NCBI RefSeq assembly: GCF_900609045.1
Contig: NZ_UXAV01000032.1
Coordinates: 1 to 47,113, forward strand
Direction: 5' to 3'
Origin: Filibacter tadaridae
GTDB lineage: Bacteria > Bacillota > Bacilli > Bacillales_A > Planococcaceae
DNA length: 47,113 nucleotides
Below, piece after piece: positions 44,356 through 47,113 of this stretch; position 1 is the stretch's first letter; each line of letters begins with the position of its first letter. Position numbers and translations under genes: made by a program. The notes below the pieces were generated by a model. The model was not told the DNA's origin. It did no database searches and was given only the letters and a program-made list of their open reading frames with translations.

Positions 44356-45096
44356 GTGTTAAACGATAAACAGAAAGCAACACTTAAAAAAGAATTACTG
44401 GAAATGGAAAAACAACTTACAAAAACAGAAGAAGAAACCGATGTTAAAAATAGTGCCCAAGATAGCGTAGGCGAATTATCAATGTATGACAACCACCCTG
44501 CTGACATGGGCACAGCGTTATTTGAAAGGGAGAAAGACGCAGCACTTAATGTGCATGCGGGCTCTGAGCTAGAAAAAGTCGAAGATGCCTTAAAAGCACT
44601 CCAAGATGGCTCATATGGCAAGTGCGAAGTATGCCAGAAAGAAATACCATTTGAACGGCTTGAAGCTGTTCCATACACGACCCTCTGTATGGAACATGCG
44701 ACGGAACAGGAAATCCCTAGCGATCGTCCCGTGGAAGAGGATATCCTCATAATGGCAGAACCCAATTCATTTGCAGATAGACGGGACGGAGCTTTTCGTG
44801 ATGGTGAAGACAGTTTCCAGGCAATTGCCCAATCAGGTACCTCCGAAACTCCCTCCGACTTCACAGGAGACCGCGATACCTATGATTCATTATATGATAC
44901 TGAAATAGATAGCGGCGCAACCGAAGAGGTTGAGGAATTTGCAGGTGCAGACATCACTGGAAAACCTAGTGGAGTTATCGATTCTGATGCATCTGACCAA
45001 TATGAATCAGAGCTGGACGCAGAAGAATTAGAATCCCCGATTGGTGATATACCATACCAAGAAAAGGATAGCTATGTGGATGATGAAAAGAAGTAA
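44356..45096 (+). CDS. yteA: TraR/DksA-type zinc finger protein YteA
   Basis: A 246-residue protein: an N-terminal coiled coil (LKKELLEMEKQLTKTEEE), a YDNHPADMGTALFEREKD segment, a DksA-like finger with CEVC and a later CMEH (three Cys and one His rather than four Cys), and a very acidic C-terminal half. B. subtilis YteA is a sporulation-linked relative beside menA. I chose GTG 44356, ten bases after AGGA; GTG 44347 is too close. Confidence 0.85.
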   Translation: MLNDKQKATLKKELLEMEKQLTKTEEETDVKNSAQDSVGELSMYDNHPADMGTALFEREKDAALNVHAGSELEKVEDALKALQDGSYGKCEVCQKEIPFERLEAVPYTTLCMEHATEQEIPSDRPVEEDILIMAEPNSFADRRDGAFRDGEDSFQAIAQSGTSETPSDFTGDRDTYDSLYDTEIDSGATEEVEEFAGADITGKPSGVIDSDASDQYESELDAEELESPIGDIPYQEKDSYVDDEKK

Positions 45097-45109
45097 ATAA
45101 AGAAGATGG

Positions 45110-45146
45110 AACACCATGAGACCCATCTGTCTTATGGTGTTTATTT
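45110..45146 (+). terminator. yteA terminator
   Basis: ACACCAT and ATGGTGT pair around a 16-base loop with a T-rich tail, 14 bases after the stop codon. Confidence 0.75.
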
Positions 45147-45181
45147 TTGGTTTGTTGTTTTGTGGATTGGATGGTTGCTTG

Positions 45182-45537
45182 CATGTCAGTTCGGGTCAGC
45201 CATTACAGTTTTCCGATTTGCCATGACAGTTTTGGCTGGCGTCCTTACAGTTTCTTGATTTGCCATGACAGTTCGGGCGGGCCATTACAGTTTCGTGGAT
45301 TGCCATGACAGTTCCGGCTAGCGTCCTTACAGTTTCCCGATTTGCCATGACAGTTCGGGCGGGCCATTACAGTTTCGTGGATTACCATGACAGTTCCGGC
45401 ACGCCCTTAAAGTTTCGTGGATTGCCATGACAGTTCCGGCGGGCCATTACAGTTTCGTGGATTGCCATGACAGTTTTGGCTGGCGTCCTTACAGTTTTCC
45501 GATTTGCCATGACAGTTCGGGCACGCCCTTAAAGTTT
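45182..45537. repeat. Array B2: 18 units, core CATGACAGTT / CATTACAGTT
   Basis: Units (at the A of ACAGTT) at 45186, 45205, 45226, 45247, 45268, 45287, 45308, 45329, 45350, 45369, 45390, 45409, 45430, 45449, 45470, 45491, 45512 and 45531. The steps are mostly 21, 21, 21, 19, with two 40-bp pairs in the middle. GCCATGACAGTT units alternate with GCCATTACAGTT or GTCCTTACAGTT. This is the reverse complement of array B1. It lies between convergent yteA and the tRNA cluster. Confidence 0.95.
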
Positions 45538-45585
45538 AGTCTCTTAAACAATCTTCCCAAGACCATAGCAAGACTTTCACAAATG

Positions 45586-45630
45586 AAAAAAAACATCAAC
45601 TTCCGTGAAAAAACGGAGTTGATGCTTTTT
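45586..45630 (-). terminator. Terminator of the tRNA operon
   Basis: CATCAACTTCCG and CGGAGTTGATG form an 11-bp stem; A and T runs on either side allow it to act on both strands. It follows tRNA-Glu, the last tRNA of the minus-strand operon. Confidence 0.9.
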
Positions 45631-45635
45631 ATGTA

Positions 45636-45707
45636 TGACCCCTACGGGATTCGAACCCGTGATACCGCCGTGAAAGGGCGGTGTCTTAACCGCTTGACCA
45701 AGGGGCC
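45636..45707 (-). tRNA. tRNA-Glu (TTC)
   Basis: Complete cloverleaf with anticodon loop CTTTCAC; 72 nt, CCA not encoded. Last gene of the operon. Confidence 0.95.
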
Positions 45708-45715
45708 ATTAATTA

Positions 45716-45806
45716 TGGCGGAGAAGGAGGGATTCGAACCCTCGCACCGCTTTCGCGATCTACACCCTTAGCAGGGGCGCCTCTTGAGCCGCTTGAGTAC
45801 TTCCCC
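45716..45806 (-). tRNA. tRNA-Ser (GCT)
   Basis: Class II tRNA with a long variable arm, anticodon loop CTGCTAA, G73 and an encoded CCA. Confidence 0.95.
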
Positions 45807-45813
45807 ATAAAAA

Positions 45814-45888
45814 TGGCTCCGCAGGTAGGAGTCGAACCTACGACCGATCGGTTAACAGCCGATTGCTCTACCTCTGAGCTACTGCGGA
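45814..45888 (-). tRNA. tRNA-Asn (GTT)
   Basis: Anticodon loop CTGTTAA, acceptor TCCGCAG/CTGCGGA, encoded CCA. Confidence 0.95.
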
Positions 45889-45892
45889 ATAG

Positions 45893-45966
<74 letters not shown>

Positions 45967-45967
45967 T

Positions 45968-46041
45968 TGGAGCGGGTGAAGGGAATCGAACCCTCATCAT
46001 CAGCTTGGAAGGCTGAGGTTTTACCACTAAACTACACCCGC
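45968..46041 (-). tRNA. tRNA-Gly (TCC)
   Basis: Anticodon loop CTTCCAA, U73 as usual for Gly, encoded CCA. It directly follows tRNA-Phe, where B. subtilis has tRNA-His in between. Confidence 0.95.
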
Positions 46042-46048
46042 AAGGAAA

Positions 46049-46124
46049 TGGTGGCTCAGGACGGAATCGAACCGCCGACACAAGGATTTTCAGTCCTTTG
46101 CTCTACCGACTGAGCTACTGAGCC
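46049..46124 (-). tRNA. tRNA-Phe (GAA)
   Basis: Anticodon loop CTGAAAA, acceptor GGCTCAG/CTGAGCC, encoded CCA. Confidence 0.95.
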
Positions 46125-46145
46125 ACAATATGTATTGATAAAAAA

Positions 46146-46221
46146 TGGCGGTCCCGACCGGGATCGAACCGGCGATCTCCTGCGTGACAGGCAGGCATGT
46201 TAACCGCTACACCACGGGACC
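46146..46221 (-). tRNA. tRNA-Asp (GTC)
   Basis: Anticodon loop CTGTCAC, acceptor GGTCCCG/CGGGACC, G73, encoded CCA. Confidence 0.95.
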
Positions 46222-46223
46222 AT

Positions 46224-46299
<76 letters not shown>

Positions 46300-46345
46300 A
46301 TAATATTATAAGTAATGCATTTCACAATTCATCATTGATTAAAAA

Positions 46346-46438
46346 TGGAGGAGGAAGAGGGATTCGAACCCCCGCGGGATTTGACTCCCCTGTCGGTTTT
46401 CAAGACCGATCCCTTCAGCCAGGCTTGGGTATTCCTCC
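46346..46438 (-). tRNA. tRNA-Ser (TGA)
   Basis: Class II tRNA, anticodon loop CTTGAAA, acceptor GGAGGAA/TTCCTCC, encoded CCA. The discriminator base reads U73, where serine tRNAs normally have G. Confidence 0.93.
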
Positions 46439-46456
46439 GTATATTTATAATAATGA

Positions 46457-46533
46457 TGGTGGACCTTGCAGGACTCGAACCTGCGACCGGACGGTTATGA
46501 GCCGTCTGCTCTAACCAACTGAGCTAAAGGTCC
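46457..46533 (-). tRNA. tRNA-Ile2 (CAT, lysidine-modified)
   Basis: Anticodon loop CTCATAA, acceptor GGACCTT/AAGGTCC, encoded CCA. Called Ile2 rather than Met because its sequence and its place between elongator Met and Ser match the Ile2 slot of the trnB order; C34 would be lysidine. Confidence 0.8.
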
Positions 46534-46540
46534 TTAAAGA

Positions 46541-46614
46541 TGGCGGCAGAGGGGATCGAACCCCCGACCTCACGGGTATGAACCGTACGCTCTAGCCAGC
46601 TGAGCTACGCCGCC
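46541..46614 (-). tRNA. Elongator tRNA-Met (CAT)
   Basis: Anticodon loop TTCATAC, acceptor GGCGGCG/TGCCGCC, CCA not encoded. Position after Ala matches the trnB order. Confidence 0.85.
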
Positions 46615-46636
46615 AGGATCTTCATATTAAAAATGT

Positions 46637-46712
46637 TGGTGGAGCCTAGCGGGATCGAACCGCTGACCTCCTGCGTGCAAGGCAGGCGCTCTCCCAGCTG
46701 AGCTAAGGCCCC
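46637..46712 (-). tRNA. tRNA-Ala (TGC)
   Basis: Anticodon loop CTTGCAC, acceptor GGGGCCT/AGGCTCC with a G-U pair, encoded CCA. Confidence 0.95.
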
Positions 46713-46718
46713 ATAAGT

Positions 46719-46795
46719 TGGTCGGGAAGACAGGATTCGAACCTGCGACCCCTTGGTCCCAAACCAAGTGCTCTACCAAGCTGAGCTACTTCCCG
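46719..46795 (-). tRNA. tRNA-Pro (TGG)
   Basis: Anticodon loop TTTGGGA, acceptor CGGGAAG, encoded CCA. Confidence 0.95.
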
Positions 46796-46813
46796 GAAAC
46801 ATATTAAAAGTAA

Positions 46814-46890
46814 TGGTGCGCCCGGCAGAAGTCGAATCCACAACCTCCTGATCCGTAGTCAGGTGCTCTATCCAATTGAGCTACGAGCGC
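46814..46890 (-). tRNA. tRNA-Arg (ACG)
   Basis: Anticodon loop CTACGGA (A34 becomes inosine), acceptor GCGCTCG/CGGGCGC, encoded CCA. Confidence 0.95.
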
Positions 46891-46919
46891 ATATAATAAG
46901 ATGAATATTTTTTTGATAT

Positions 46920-47008
46920 TGGTGCCGAGAACCGGAATCGAACCGGTACGGTAGTCACCTACCGCAGGATTTTAAGTCCTGTGCGTCTGCCAGTTCCGCC
47001 ACCCCGGC
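46920..47008 (-). tRNA. tRNA-Leu (TAA)
   Basis: Class II tRNA with variable arm, anticodon loop CTTAAAA, encoded CCA. Confidence 0.95.
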
Positions 47009-47014
47009 AATACA

Positions 47015-47089
47015 TGGAGCGGAAGACGGGATTCGAACCCGCGACCCCGACCTTGGCAAGGTCGTATTCTACCACTGAACTACTTCCGC
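47015..47089 (-). tRNA. tRNA-Gly (GCC)
   Basis: Anticodon loop CTTGCCA, acceptor GCGGAAG, U73, encoded CCA. Confidence 0.95.
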
Positions 47090-47097
47090 ATTATAAG

Positions 47098-47113
47098 TGC
47101 GGGTAAAGGGAGT
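47098..47113 (-). tRNA. 3' end of another tRNA, probably tRNA-Leu (TAG)
   Basis: Only the last 16 bases are inside the window (acceptor 3' strand TACCCGC plus A73, and the start of the T stem). Identity is inferred from the trnB order, where Leu precedes Gly. Confidence 0.55.

Noticed and set aside
45182..45540. CRISPR array
   Set aside because: Linkers repeat among themselves instead of being unique spacers, and repeats are about 12 bp; no cas genes in the window.

Overview
The window looks like chromosome from a low-to-mid GC Bacillales bacterium of the Planococcaceae type (Sporosarcina, Lysinibacillus and relatives). The gene content and local order follow Bacillus subtilis blocks: metK next to pckA, ytmA-ytkD-dps-yidD, menF-D-H-B-E-C, menA-yteA, and a trnB-like tRNA cluster. 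Ribosome binding sites are strong GGAGG types and TTG or GTG starts are common. The genus is an inference from these patterns; no marker gene here fixes it.

Layout. 0-5.7 kb: a 21-bp repeat array, pepA, a PadR/HAAS-DUF4097 operon, an M28 lipoprotein peptidase and a UPF0178 protein. 5.7-16 kb: a cupin and a luciferase-like oxidoreductase, a type III polyketide synthase with its methyltransferase (bpsA-bpsB), a second array, a T-box-controlled nhaC-hutG unit, a ZIP transporter, a coiled-coil repeat protein, an FG-GAP/VCBS protein and czcD. 16-23 kb: a PcrA-like helicase translationally coupled to two FluC/CrcB fluoride channel genes, a GNAT enzyme behind a 25-codon ORF, signal peptidase I, a phosphatase/hydrolase pair and a gamma-carbonic-anhydrase-like protein. 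23-28.3 kb is accessory in character: an orphan structured RNA resembling HEARO/omega RNA, DUF3888 and DUF3953 proteins, an S41 peptidase, a GC-rich dispersed repeat, a TraB-like protein and a third array. 28.4-45 kb is core metabolism: metK under a SAM-I riboswitch, divergent pckA, ytmA-ytkD, a YjfB-type short gene, dps, yidD, a Zur-boxed zinc-binding lipoprotein, the menaquinone genes menF-D-H-B, menE-C and menA, and yteA. 45-47.1 kb: a fourth array, then 16 complete tRNA genes and one partial one, all on the minus strand, in B. subtilis trnB order but without tRNA-His.

The most unusual signal is the set of four intergenic arrays (86-368, 8853-9036, 27807-28061, 45182-45537). They use three unrelated core sequences (TTTGAGCGCG; GCCATGACAGTT, at two distant loci in opposite orientation; TTATCACCG) but share one geometry. 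Cores recur every 21 bp, two sub-types mostly alternate, and in the second and third families a 19-bp step replaces 21 at regular places, giving a 21+21+21+19 = 82-bp super-period. All lie at gene 3' ends, three of them between convergent transcription units. They do not behave like CRISPR arrays or genes. A shared architecture with divergent sequence suggests a recurring functional or mutational process worth testing.
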